NCBI GenBank assembly: GCA_963931865.1
Contig: OZ007507.1
Coordinates: 4,957,148 to 5,021,147 of the forward strand
Source: Axinella damicornis
Lineage: Eukaryota > Porifera > Demospongiae > Axinellida > Axinellidae
DNA length: 64,000 nucleotides
Reading direction: 5' to 3'
Positions 45,470 to 55,900 of this stretch are shown piece by piece. How positions within the stretch are numbered: position 1 is the stretch's first letter; every line of letters starts with the position of its first letter. A program made the translations under genes and the position numbers. Under the pieces are notes generated by a model. The model saw only the letters and a list, made by a program, of their open reading frames with translations. It was not told where the DNA came from and did no database searches.

Positions 45470-45740
45470 GTAATAGTGCACTGCCTAGTGCACTACCTAG
45501 TGCACAGCCTGGTATAGTGGACTGCCTAGTGCACAGCCAGGTAGTGCACTGCCTAGTGCACAGTCTGGTATAGTGCACTATCTAGTGCATAGCCTGCTAT
45601 AGTGCACTACCTAGTGCACAGCCTGGTAGTGCACTACCTAGTGCATGGCCTGGTATAGTGCACAGCCTGGTAGTGCACTACCTAGTGGACAGCCTGGTAT
45701 AGTGCACTACCTAGTGCACAACCTGGTAGTTCAAGGCCTT
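45470..45740. repeat. minisatellite built on the tgcactacctagtgca motif
   Basis: About ten units of the type agtgcactacctagtgcaca plus gcctggta(ta). Many units are themselves palindromic, since tgcactacctagtgca is nearly self-complementary. Confidence 0.8.
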
Positions 45741-45958
45741 CAATGTGCAGTTCCACATAGTGGCCCTTTCCCAGCCAAAATACCTATAGCTCAAAGATCT
45801 AGCTACTAGCTATATGTGGAAAGATATGTTGTATACTGAACTCTACAATGCAATATACAACCTACATTGCAAAGTAGACACCATCTAGCTATATGATTAC
45901 AGCTAATTCAAGCTAGTATGAAGTGCTCTACAAAATGAATTTACAGAATTAGCATTCA

Positions 45959-46460
45959 CTATTTCAGCGGGTAAGTGATTCCATAAAGTAATGCAATTGT
46001 GGACCAATTAAGGAATGAGTTCAAAAGAACACCAAGATACTTGTAACTCTCCACTTGAGCAAGGGGTTGACTGTGAAGGGAGAGACATACTTCAAGGGCA
46101 GAGCGCACTCTCCTACGTGAGATGACCAACACTTTACACTTAGCTGCATTCATTGTCAGGTGGTTCACATCAACCCAGTCTGCCACCTTATCTATGTCAA
46201 GTTGCAGAGGAATAAAATCTCTTTGGTCATGAATAATATGGTAAAGGAGGAGATCATCAGCGTATACCGGTAAGTCCATGAAGGAGCGTAGTGATAAAGG
46301 GACTTGTGTCATGCCGTCGAAATGGATTAGGAATAGCAAGGCGCCCAATACCGACCCTTGTGGAACACCTGACACAACTGCAAAAGGCTCTGAACATACG
46401 CCATTGAGAATGACCCTTTGTTTATGGTGCAAAAGATGAGTGGCAGATTCCCTGAAGTGA
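45959..46460 (-). mobile_element. non-LTR retrotransposon reverse-transcriptase fragment
   Basis: The minus-strand frame contains VVSGVPQGSVLGALLFLIHF, then VYADDLLLYH with the YADD catalytic core, then LTMNAAKCKVLVIS and YKYLGVLL. These are the ordered central motifs of LINE reverse transcriptases. The frame can be read upstream to about 46460, but the endonuclease and finger regions are missing, so this is a truncated insertion. Confidence 0.8.
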
Positions 46461-46917
46461 GAGGTCAGAGGTCAGAGTCGGCAATACGGAGTCTCAGTAT
46501 GCTAACAACATGAATGTAGACTGTAGCTATAGCAACACCAATCAAAATTCACCACTGAATGATTTGTATGGTTGCCACGCTATAAACTAGCTAAACCACC
46601 CACAAGGACCCGTTTACTGTGTAATACCAGTATATACACTCCACAATTCAGGTGTAAACCCCTTGGGCTGCACCCTCGGAATACCACAGCTCCTTGTTGT
46701 ATTACTTTACTACATAAAATCTGACTTTCAACAAGGCTGGTCTACTGAGGGAGTCCTGCGAGGCTGATCTACATACCATGAGTCAAGCAAACATCATGCT
46801 CTACCTGAACAGTGAGGTTCCTGATGTTGTCTGGAAGGTTCCAGTCCACGTTTCTCCCATGGTACACACTGCCATGCATGTCCGGAGCCACTATTGAAGT
46901 GCATGCGGGGGTAGGTG

Positions 46918-47427
46918 TAGCCTCGTTCCCAGGCCTCCACCACAGCTTTTGTCGCTTGCAGTACGAAAATCGCGGAGAAGGCCTGGAAGGGTTTCGCACG
47001 TGATGCGTGCCGCCGCTTACGTCACGGATGCCGTTAATACACACTCACGGTATTCAACTTGCTATCGCCTGTTCCAGAGACGCTACAGAGACCAGACAAA
47101 CTCCAGAGGAGAGGCAGGCCCTACCTATACAACATACCTCGATTTGGAACAAAACCGCTGAGAGATGGCTGCAATACAACGGTTATAACTTCGAAGCGCT
47201 TTTGACTGTTCACTCCGTGCAGTGAGCCATCGCTCTGGAAATACAACACTTCCAACTCAGCACTACTTCGAAGGTAAGACTTCTAGCTTGGATAAGTCGG
47301 TGTGGCTCTCTTCTGGCCGTTGACTTGTCTCCGTATGCGATCGTGGCTACTGTACTAGTACATAGAGCAGTGGTCTTAAACGGATGACGTTTTATGACGG
47401 TCGCGGCACGCATCACGTGCGAAACTA
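46918..47427. mobile_element. TAG...CTA DNA element with 8-bp target duplication
   Basis: GGTAGGTG stands directly outside both ends (46910-46917 and 47428-47435). The element starts TAGCCTCGTTCCCAGG and ends GCGAAACTA. Inside are perfect 23-bp inverted copies starting gtttcgcacgtgatgcgtgc (46991-47013 and 47403-47425). An 8-bp target duplication is typical of hAT elements. No transposase is coded, so it is non-autonomous. Confidence 0.7.
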
Positions 47428-47667
47428 GGTAGGTGCAGACCTGTGACATTCGTGGTGTTTGGGTGTCCCCCTCCTAGCTGCAATCAAACCATGTACGCAT
47501 GTAGTTACACATTTCAGATACCAGTTATACTTAGCTGATAAAATCTAGCTAGCCTGTAATTTCTGTCAACCCAAGATTTGAGTCTGTCCATATAGGTCTA
47601 TTTTTTCGACAACACAATTGACGAACAGTTACTGCGGCTACTAACGAGTGCCAGTATGAGTACACCC

Positions 47668-47711
47668 TAGCCTCGGATTTTCCGTACACGTTTCTGGCTG
47701 GGCACGAGACT
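47668..47711. mobile_element. short TAGCCTCG-type element
   Basis: Ends tagcctcggattttcc and gggcacgagacta form imperfect inverted repeats, as in the 7647 and 8665 elements. Confidence 0.4.
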
Positions 47712-47877
47712 ACCACCTTGGAGATTGTACGTATAGCTGGCCCTATAAGCTATCTTATAGCTAGTAGCTATGCAGTTTTCATCACCAGTATTGTGTAATT
47801 ATGAAATGTTAATTTGGTATACCCTTCTCAGTTCATATTCAAAGTTGAGGGCCACAAATATCCCCAGGTCAATCTGC

Positions 47878-47979
47878 AAGTAGTCAGCCATATCCCTCAT
47901 CTCCTGTCTCAACTCTCCCCAGAAAACCATATGCTTTTCTGGGAGAGTTGGGACAGGAGATGAGGGCTGTGGCTGACTA
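47878..47979. repeat. hairpin with arms of about 45 bp
   Basis: tagtcagccatatccctcat and ctcctgtctcaactctccc are mirrored by gggagagttgggacaggag and gagggctgtggctgacta around a short loop (accatatgc). The arms differ at only a few positions. It may be a small foldback element. Confidence 0.75.
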
Positions 47980-49017
47980 AAAAATCAGTAGGCCTAGCTA
48001 TCTCATCGTGCACGCTGTATTAATAATCGGCGGTAGGCCTACCTGCTGAGCACCTATAATTAGTGATCTGAGCTTCCCATGATAGAAATTAAGACACAAG
48101 CTTGCAATGATAAATTTATAACTGTTCAACAAAGAATGAAGGTCTACAGATTAGAATAGATGAGCGGAGAACAGCATAACTTGAATGGAGGCTGTTCTAG
48201 TGGGAAGTCTGAGTATAAGGTCTTTGTACCAGACTCTGCTGTCCTTGTAGTCTCATGGGCCAGACTCTTGGTATGACAAGAGACTGGCCCGCGAGTCTGG
48301 AGTCTGGTACTGAGACTAAACAGGTTCACTGCATCAATATCGTACTACACCTACTTCGGTGTGAGTTCCGTGGACCTGAATATAATGGTCCTCAGCAAGT
48401 TTTACACTGTTCCTTAGACTGGCCCTGCCTGCTTAGCCAGACTAACAATTAGACTGTAGCTACATCCATGCATAATTCTAGCCAGTTCACTTGAGCAGGT
48501 GTTGTCAACATGAGGCAAAGTTTAGAGGGATGCAGTCTTCGTCCTGCCAAGCAGCATACAGTATATCGGAAAATACCTGGTGATCAAAGTAATCGACCAC
48601 GCGTACTGAGTGGGAAGAAAGTCTTGTACGCAGCCAGAATCTCCCACCATTAGCATGCAATCTCTCATCTGGCGGCTTATCCAGGTCAACGGTGAACTTT
48701 CTCATGGGAATAGCACCCCTGTATCCCTCGGCAGCCAGCAAAGAACCGCGCCAATGAGCGAGAGGAGAAACGACAATTACAGCTGGGCTATATAGCCATA
48801 TTGAAGGTGGGAAGGGCTAGCTAAAGCAAAATACATTGAGCTGGAGCCACGCCCCCATTTGCGTGAAGTGGTTGTTGGTCCGGCTGGAAATAATTATTGA
48901 AACTGAAAAGTATAGCTAGCTACTGGCATGAAATTTACCATAGGCCTACTGCTTGTACTAAAGTTTGTAGCTACTGAGATTACTGTAATTTTGTATTTTA
49001 GATAATAGAGCCATCTA

Positions 49018-49512
49018 TGGTTAGACCAAACCCGTGACGGTGAGGATACCGCCGAGCACATCCTGTTTGCCAGGAGGCTATACTTGAAACCACCGGCGAC
49101 AGCGAGGGACATGATGCTATATTTTGCGACGGGACCAGCTGCATGCCGAGTGTGGTACCGGTGTGCGGGAGTGACCAAGAGGAGAGATGAGGTGCTGGGT
49201 GCCTCAGAGGTCTCCTTCTTCTGCCCGACTTGTGTCATGGAACAGCAAGGTTCAGAAACAGCAATGGAGTGAGGTGGTGAGGAAAGGGAGGAGGGGGGAA
49301 GGGGCTTGATAGAGTAAAAGGAAATGGTGTGACTAATTCCACTGGTATTGAGCCAACAGAGTTAGGCAAGGGTCCGGGTGGCAACAAAGATGATGCCAAC
49401 TCTCGCAACTCCCGCAGGAAAACCCCTGCCGTTCCTACAACCAACAAACCTGGGGGGAACCAGGTGTTGCAGCTTCCCGCAGACCCAGCATTCACAAGTC
49501 CCATCAATTGAA
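49018..49512 (+). mobile_element. LINE ORF1-like fragment with PHD-type finger
   Basis: The frame reads CRVWYRCAGVTKRRDEVLGA then SFFCPTCVME, a degenerate C..W...C...(W/F).C..C arrangement resembling the PHD-like finger in some LINE open reading frames. It stops near 49272, and another short frame follows at 49329-49511. Its position shortly upstream of a LINE endonuclease fragment supports this reading. Confidence 0.4.
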
Positions 49513-50004
49513 GCCAGTCCTTGGGAAGCGGAAGGTCTGGGGTACTAGGAAGATTTGCCCATCCATCACTGTTAAGGGTGCTATCACGCATGCAGCTGAC
49601 GTACACCCATACAGGAAGCTGCAGTATACAAGTCAAGCGGAAATACAAGGTAGTTGAGGGTGGCAAGGTGGCATGTGGTAAGTGGGGATGAGAACATCAT
49701 GACCAAATTGGAACAGGAATGGGGGAAAATTCAGATGCAGACCTCCAGGGTAATCAAGCCTTATATGTAGATGACATTCCAGGCAACATGCCCCCCCCCA
49801 TTTCCAGCAAAGTCATGCAGTACTAATGACAACATTGACAGTAGCAAGGAGGCACCTCTTCCACCTTTATCTCACTCCCCTTCCCTGTCTCAAGCTACTG
49901 GTGCAGGTGATGTTCAACAATCTGTCCCATCTGCCTCTACATCTGGTCAGAGCCATTTTTTACCCATAGTTCTGGAGGACCACCTGCAAACTCCATAACC
50001 TTTC

Positions 50005-50510
50005 CTATAGTCAGACTGGCTGGCAACAAGTGCATCTCTCTCATGTACTTTAATTGCAGAAGTATTCTTGCTGCCCTCTGCTCAGCTAGCAATCCAGACA
50101 GTGTAGCTATGTCTTGTTGAAACATGGCTTTGTGACGATGTTTCGAACAGTGAGGTATACAGTCCATTGTTAGATGTGATAGAAATTGACATGGTGGTGG
50201 AGTTGCTGTTTACATTCATAATAGTATCAGGTATCATACCTTAATGAGCGGTCCGGAACTTCTTGTTGCTACATGTATATAGGTTATGCTATTTTTTTAT
50301 TGACCCCCTCATCCTCAAATTTACTCTTTGTGACACCCTTTTTCCCCCAGTCCCACTTTGCTAACTTAGTCATTCTGGGTGATTTCAATGTAAATTTTGA
50401 TCATTTGTACCCTCATCTTTCTGAATTCATGAGTAGTTATTCATTGTCTCAAATTGTTAGTTCGCCTACTCATTTTTCTCATAGTGGACAACTGACCTAG
50501 TTTTTGTATC
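50005..50510 (+). mobile_element. decayed LINE apurinic endonuclease
   Basis: In one frame HGGGVAVYIHNSIRYHTLMS plus GPELLVAT is read at about 50190-50270. After a frame break, NLVILGDFNVNFDHL is read near 50362-50410. These are ordered motifs of the endonuclease domain of non-LTR retrotransposons (GGGVAIYV and GDFN). Several stops and shifts make it inactive. Confidence 0.7.
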
Positions 50511-50677
50511 CAACTTAAGTTATTTTCTTGCTCCATAATCCCCAAGCTTGCCAACTCTGATCACCTTGGACTCTTGGTTATACCCTGAAACATCAACATT
50601 CGCCATCTATCCCAATGTGCCACCGCCAAGTCTGGTGATACAAACATGCTGAAGCCAATGATATGGATATGTTGAAC

Positions 50678-50890
50678 CTAATGACTTACTTGACATCCAT
50701 GGAGACGAGCTGGACACGTTGGGAGTAATATAATGCTCAAGGCAGTCTCTTTAAGCATTCTTGCTGAGATGTTGTCAGGCCCACAGGTTTGCTTTTGTGA
50801 TGTCAAGGTTGAACAATAGCTTGTAGACTTCATCCTCGGTACAGAGAAACTCAGTGGGACAGTCCACCGAAGCAACATCAGGAAGGTCAC
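50678..50890 (-). mobile_element. LINE reverse-transcriptase N-terminal fragment, opposite strand
   Basis: The minus-strand frame contains CGPDNISARMLKETALSI, the conserved start of the reverse-transcriptase region in CR1/L2-like LINEs. It is opposite in orientation to the endonuclease fragment at 50005-50510, so two insertions or an internal inversion are involved. Confidence 0.6.
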
Positions 50891-50899
50891 TAGGACCTA

Positions 50900-51570
50900 T
50901 TCCTGGTATTAAGTGGTTCATAAAAGTATTGTTCAGTAAAATTTCGAGCTAATAAATTATTCACGAGTTAAGTAACCAATATCGCTATCATTTTCACATC
51001 ATTACTTCTGCAGTGCACGCAAACAGCTGGTTTCGAAATGCTACAGCAATAATGCCGGTGCCATGACTGTCCCAGACTTGCAGCACTATCCGTGTTAAGA
51101 GTATATATGCCGGCTCATGGTCAGCCTAGCTCCTGTCTCTGTCATCAGATCGAATGCTCATCGTACGCAGCGTGTGCAGATCTAGGACTCTGGACACGCG
51201 TGTCATTATTCAGGAAAGCGAGGAGGCAACTGCCTCCTCTGCCTCAATGCTTGTTACGCCCACGTATAACTCACTATATACCCACATCTGTTCAACCTTG
51301 CAACACATTGTAAACATGGTCTAAACTTGCACTAGACTTTATGCACTTATCATAACTATTTGACTTTTTGTATTGTAGTAGTGTAGTTGTAATTTGGGTA
51401 CATACACACGTTAGCATATTGTACCATGCATATATGCAAAATTCTTATTAGAAAAATGAAGTCCGTATGATGGTAATTAGTTAGTGAGCACTCACTACAC
51501 ACATTAGGTGCAGGCATAATATAGGCACACAACCAACGGGATATTGAGTTGGTGTTCAAAGTAGGATAAC
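50900..51570. other. region without recognised genes
   Basis: I see no domain, repeat or RNA gene that can be supported here. A short open frame at 51092-51313 has no recognisable features. Confidence 0.4.
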
Positions 51571-51572
51571 AG

Positions 51573-52363
51573 TTGCGCGCGGTTGCGTGTAAAACGCGGA
51601 ACGTGGAATGGAATGGAACGTGGAATGGAACGTGGAATGGAACGTGGAACGGATGTAAAATGTCCTAATAAGCCTAATAAGCGTGTTAATTAAGGTGGGC
51701 GTTAATTGGGGCTGGCGCGAGCAAGCCTGCGCATGCAGTATAGTCGGCATAGACGGCGAGTCAAGGGAGATGGTGGCTGATGACAATCGTCGCGCGAGTG
51801 ACAACCTGGCCGGCTACGCGAGACTACCTGTCACTACAGGTTGTTATGCCCTGGGCCTGGATGGAGAATGTCATGAATGTTAACATGCAGTTGACCGATC
51901 AGCGAAGTGAAGCAGGGCTATTGTCTTCTGACGAATATTAAAGCGCGAGCAGGATCACTAGTGTAAGCTGTATGAACGTGTACTGTGCTAGTGCTATAGA
52001 CCTAGCTGTGCTGCTATGCTGGCCCGAAGACCGTAATTATAGCCCTGCTTCACTCGGATGGCATAGTCATGTCAGGCTAACATCTTGCTGTCTACTGTGA
52101 ACTTCTCACATCCAGGGCATATAACCTGCCGGTAGTCTCGCGTGGCCAAGCGCCTAGACTGAGCTCTCTCTCGCGATATGATTGTCACCATGACTCGACT
52201 GTGCGAGACTTCACTCGCGCCAGCTCCAATTAACGCCCACCTTAATTAATACGCTTATTGGACTCATTACGACATTTTACATCCGTTCCACGTTCCATTC
52301 CATGTTCCATTCCACGTTCCATTTCATTCCACGTTCCGCGTTTTACATGCAACCGTTGCGCGC
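51573..52363. mobile_element. long foldback element with minisatellite in its arms
   Basis: Arms of up to about 350 bp are reverse-complementary. The outer arm starts gcggttgcgtgtaaaacgcg and includes tandem ggaacgtggaat units, then ttaattaaggtgggcgttaa. The mirrored arm ends with ttaacgcccaccttaattaa, then attccacgttcc units, then cgcgttttacatgcaaccg. Inner parts pair more weakly. Long arms made of short tandem repeats are typical of foldback-class DNA elements. No transposase is present. Confidence 0.7.
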
Positions 52364-52699
52364 CTCGATTTCCCGGGCAAGCCCGCGGATCAACCGCGGA
52401 TCCTCTGCATTCTGATTGGTCAACGTTGGTTGCTGTAATTTTTTGGGCGGGAATCTTAAAATTCCATTGATGGACTGCCTCAGTGTCATCAGTTTTCTCA
52501 TTTCTGTTGAGTAGGCTTAAGCGAGACAGGAGACGGACCCCCTAACCTGACATCCATACTTTCCATACCTCCTGCCGCGCCAGTAGAAAGCCATTGTGCG
52601 CCGCTTCGTCCTCACAACGTCATTCTCCACCACTGAGTCTACCGTACTAACCACCAGCTGTGCCACCTAGCTAACCAGTCTCCTCTCACCACACCAGAC

Positions 52700-52739
52700 A
52701 TGTTCACCGTCCCACAAACAACTACTCACCCGTTCAGTG
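52700..52739 (+). CDS. possible first coding exon upstream of the repeat array
   Basis: ATG begins MFTVPQTTTHPFS, followed directly by the strong donor G|GTAAGT at 52740. The preceding 200 bp are rich in pyrimidines and free of the array repeat. If real, it would splice in phase 1 into the exon-like units of the array that starts near 52980. Short length and lack of homology make this tentative. Confidence 0.25.
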
Positions 52740-52979
52740 GTAAGTGTTGTTATCATGCTTCTCTGTTCATCGTAATAGTGAAATACTCGCCTCCAATAAA
52801 ACACGGACGATATACAATAGCTATTTAGGGTACGATCTGGCGAGGGCAGCCTTCCATTCCTATTACTGAAGCCTACACAGGACCTAGTTATTGTATCTTC
52901 GCTGCGTTTCGCGTCCGAGTTTTTATTGAAGGCGAATATATATACTTGATCCTTCAAATCTATTACCTAGGGTATTGTT

Positions 52980-55900
52980 AGTGCCTTCCTATCTCCTTTT
53001 GGCCTATCCCCCAGTTTCAGAGAAGGGTGCAGTTTCTACTTGGAGTACGTGGAGGAAGAGCCTGGAGATTAAACTTGTGTTACGGTGAGTTGACATGTTA
53101 GCCTCAATCCCAGAAACCTGTTCCTCCCCCATCACCTACAGCCAGTGCGTTCGTATCTTCTTTTGGCCTATCTCCCAGTTTCAGCAAGGGGTGCAGTTTG
53201 TACTTGAAATACGTAGAGAAGGAGCATGGAGATTGAACTTGTGCCACGGTGAGTTGACATGCTAGCATTCCAGAAACTTGTTCCTCTCCCATCACCTACA
53301 GCCGGTGCCTTCGTATTTCCTTTTGGCCTACCTGCTAGTTTCAGCGAGTGGTGCGCAGTTTCTACTTGGAGTATGTGGATGAGGAGCCTGGAGATTAAAC
53401 TTGTGCTACGGTGAGTTGACATACCAGCCATCCAGAAACCTGTTCCTCTCCCATCACCTACAGCCGGCGCCTTCGTATCTCCCAGTGTGAGCAAGGGGTG
53501 CAGTTTCTACTTGGAGTACGTGCGGAAGGATCCTGAAGATTTAACTTGTGCCACGGTGAGTTGACATGCTAGCATTCTAGAAACTTGTTCCTCTCCCATC
53601 ACCTACAGCCGGCGCCTTCGTATTTCCTTTTGGCCTATCTGCTAGTTTCAGCGAGGGGTGCAGTTTCTACTTGGAGTATGTGGAGGAGGAGCCTGGAGAT
53701 TAAACTTGTGCCATGGTGAGTTGACATACCAGCCATCCAGAAACCTGTTCCTCTCCCATCACCTACAGCCGGTGCCTTCGTATCTCCTTTGGCCTATCTC
53801 CCAGTGTCAGCAAGGGGTGCGGTTTCTACTTGGAGAATGTGGAGAAGGATCCTGGAGATTTAACTTGTGTCACGGTGAGTTGAAATGCTAGCATTCCAGA
53901 AACTTGTTCCTCTCCCATCACCTACAGTCGGCGTCTTCATATTTCCTTTTGGCCTATCTGCTAGTTTCAGCGAAGGGTGCAGTTTCTACTTGGAGTATGT
54001 GGAGGAGGAGCCTGGAGATTAAACTTGTGCTACGGTGAGTTGACATACCAGCCATCCAGAACCCTGTTCCTTTCCCATCACCTACAGCCGGAGCCTTCGT
54101 ATCTCCTTTGGCCTATCTCCCAGTGTCAGCAAGGGGTGCGGTTTCTACTTGGAGAACGTGGAGAAGGATCCTGGAGATTTAACTTGTGTCACGGTGAGTT
54201 GAAATGCTAGCATTCCAGAAACTTGTTCCTCTCCCATCACCTACAGTCGGCGTCTTCATATTTCCTTTTGGCCTATCTGCTAGTTTCAGCGAAGGGTGCA
54301 GTTTCTACTTGGAGTATGTGGAGGAGGAGCCTGGAGATTAAATTTGTGGTGCGGTGAGTTGACATACCAGCCATCCAGAAACCTGTTCCTCGCTCATCAC
54401 CTACAGCCGGCGCCTTCGTATCTCCTTGGCCTATCTCCCAGTGTCCGCAAGGGGTGCAGTTTCTACTTGGAGAACGTGGAGAAGGATCCTGGAGATTTAA
54501 CTTGTGTCACGGTGAGTTGACGTGCTTGCATTCCAGAAACTTGTTCCTCTCCCATCACCTACAGTCGGCGCCTTCATATTTCCTTTTGGCGTATCTGGTA
54601 GTTTCGGGGAAGGGTGCAGTTTCTACTTGGAGTATGTGGAGGAGGAGCCTGGAGATTAAACTTGTGCCACGGTGAGTTGACATACCAGCCATCCAGAAAC
54701 CTGTTCCTCTCCCATCACCTACAGCCGGCGCCTTCGTATCTCCTTGGCCTATCTCCCAATGTCAGCAAGGGGTGCGGTTTCTACTTGGAGTACGTTGAGA
54801 AGGATCCTGGGGATTTAACTTGTGCCACGGTGAGTTGACATGCTAGCATTCCAGAAACTTGTTCCTCTCCCATCACCCACAGCCGGCGCCTTCTTGTTTC
54901 CTTTTGGCATATCTGCTAGTTTCGGCGAGGGGTGCAGTTTCTACTTGGAGTATGTGGAGGAGGAGCCTGGAGATTAAACTTGTGCCACGGTGAGTTGACA
55001 TACCAGCCATCCAGAAACCTGTTCCTCTCCCATCACCTACAGCCGGCGCCTTCGTATCTCCTTGGCCTATCTCCCAGTGTCAGCAAGGGGTGCGGTTTCT
55101 ACTTGGAGTACGTTGAGAAGGATCCTGGGGATTTAACTTGTGCCACGGTGAGTTGACATGCTAGCATTCCAGAAACTTGTTCCTCTCCCATCACCCACAG
55201 CCGGCGCCTTCTTGTTTCCTTTTGGCATATCTGCTAGTTTCGGCGAGGGGTGCAGTTTCTACTTGGAGTATGTGGAGGAGGAGCCTGGAGATTAAACTTG
55301 TGCCACGGTGAGTTGACATACCAGCCATCCAGAAACCTGTTCCTCTCCCATCACCTACAGCCGGCGCCTTCGTATCTCCTTGGCCTATCTCCCAGTGTCA
55401 GCAAGGGGTGCAGTTTCTACGTGGAGTACGTTGAGAAGGATCCTGGGGATTTAACTTGTGCCACGGTGAGTTGACATGCTAGCATTCCAGAAACTTGTTC
55501 CTCTCCCATCACCCACAGCCGGCGCCTTCTTATTTCCTTTTGGAATATCTGCTAGTTTCGGCGAGGGGTGCAGTTTCTACTTGGAGTATGTGGAGGAGGA
55601 GCCTGGAGATTAAACTTGTGCCACGGTGAGTTGACATGCTAGCATTCCAGAAACCTGTTCCTCTCCCATCACCTACAGTCGGCGCCTTCATATTTCCTTT
55701 TGGCCAATTTGCTAGTTTCAGCGAAGGGTGCGGTTTCTACTTGGAGTATGTGGAGGAGGAGCCTGGAAATTAAACTTGTGCTACGGTGAGTTGACATACC
55801 AGCCATCCAGAAACCTGTTCCTCTCCCATCACCTACAGCCGGTGCCTTCGTATCTCCTTTGGCTAATCTCCCAGTGTCAGCAAGGGGTGCAGTTTCTACT

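Larger units (their letters stand above)
42609..45950. other. intergenic region with simple repeats
   Basis: No gene is supported. It holds GT and G runs (42940-42986), a minisatellite (about 44335-44680), a foldback MITE copy (45088-45300) with its shared flank to 45420, and the tgcactacctag minisatellite (45470-45740). Short open frames at 43690-43911 and elsewhere resemble nothing I know. Confidence 0.5.
47441..48560. other. region between the amidase fragments
   Basis: Besides the two hairpins and the dispersed repeat at 47990-48048, no domain is recognised. If the amidase gene was once intact, this would be its intron. Confidence 0.4.
46805..48760 (-). pseudogene. NAAA/acid-ceramidase-like amidase, broken
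   Basis: An exon ending at 46805 encodes ACTSIVAPDMHGSVYHGRNV followed by DWNLPDNIRNLTVQ and a GTAGAG donor. The CTSIVA..D..G..YHGRN.D motif is that of N-acylethanolamine acid amidase and acid ceramidase, where this Cys becomes the N-terminal catalytic nucleophile after self-cleavage. A second fragment near 48640-48740 encodes GAIPMRKFTVDLDKPPDER, matching the family's N-terminal (F/V)xVDLDxPPxxRW motif. The expected W.EI..YK continuation appears (WEILAAYKTFF) but in another frame. The catalytic exon is split by a 510-bp element at 46918-47427. The C-terminal domain is not found. A dead gene is the likeliest reading. Confidence 0.6.

Noticed and set aside
53104..53494. 108-codon minus-strand frame through the repeat array
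   Set aside because: Splice motifs in the array are on the plus strand; the minus frame is a by-product of unit length near a multiple of three and is broken elsewhere.
53658..53891. 77-codon plus-strand frames reading through array units (QFLLGVCGGGAWRLN type)
   Set aside because: They read through the donor and acceptor motifs and recur only because the units recur; no evidence for an unspliced product.
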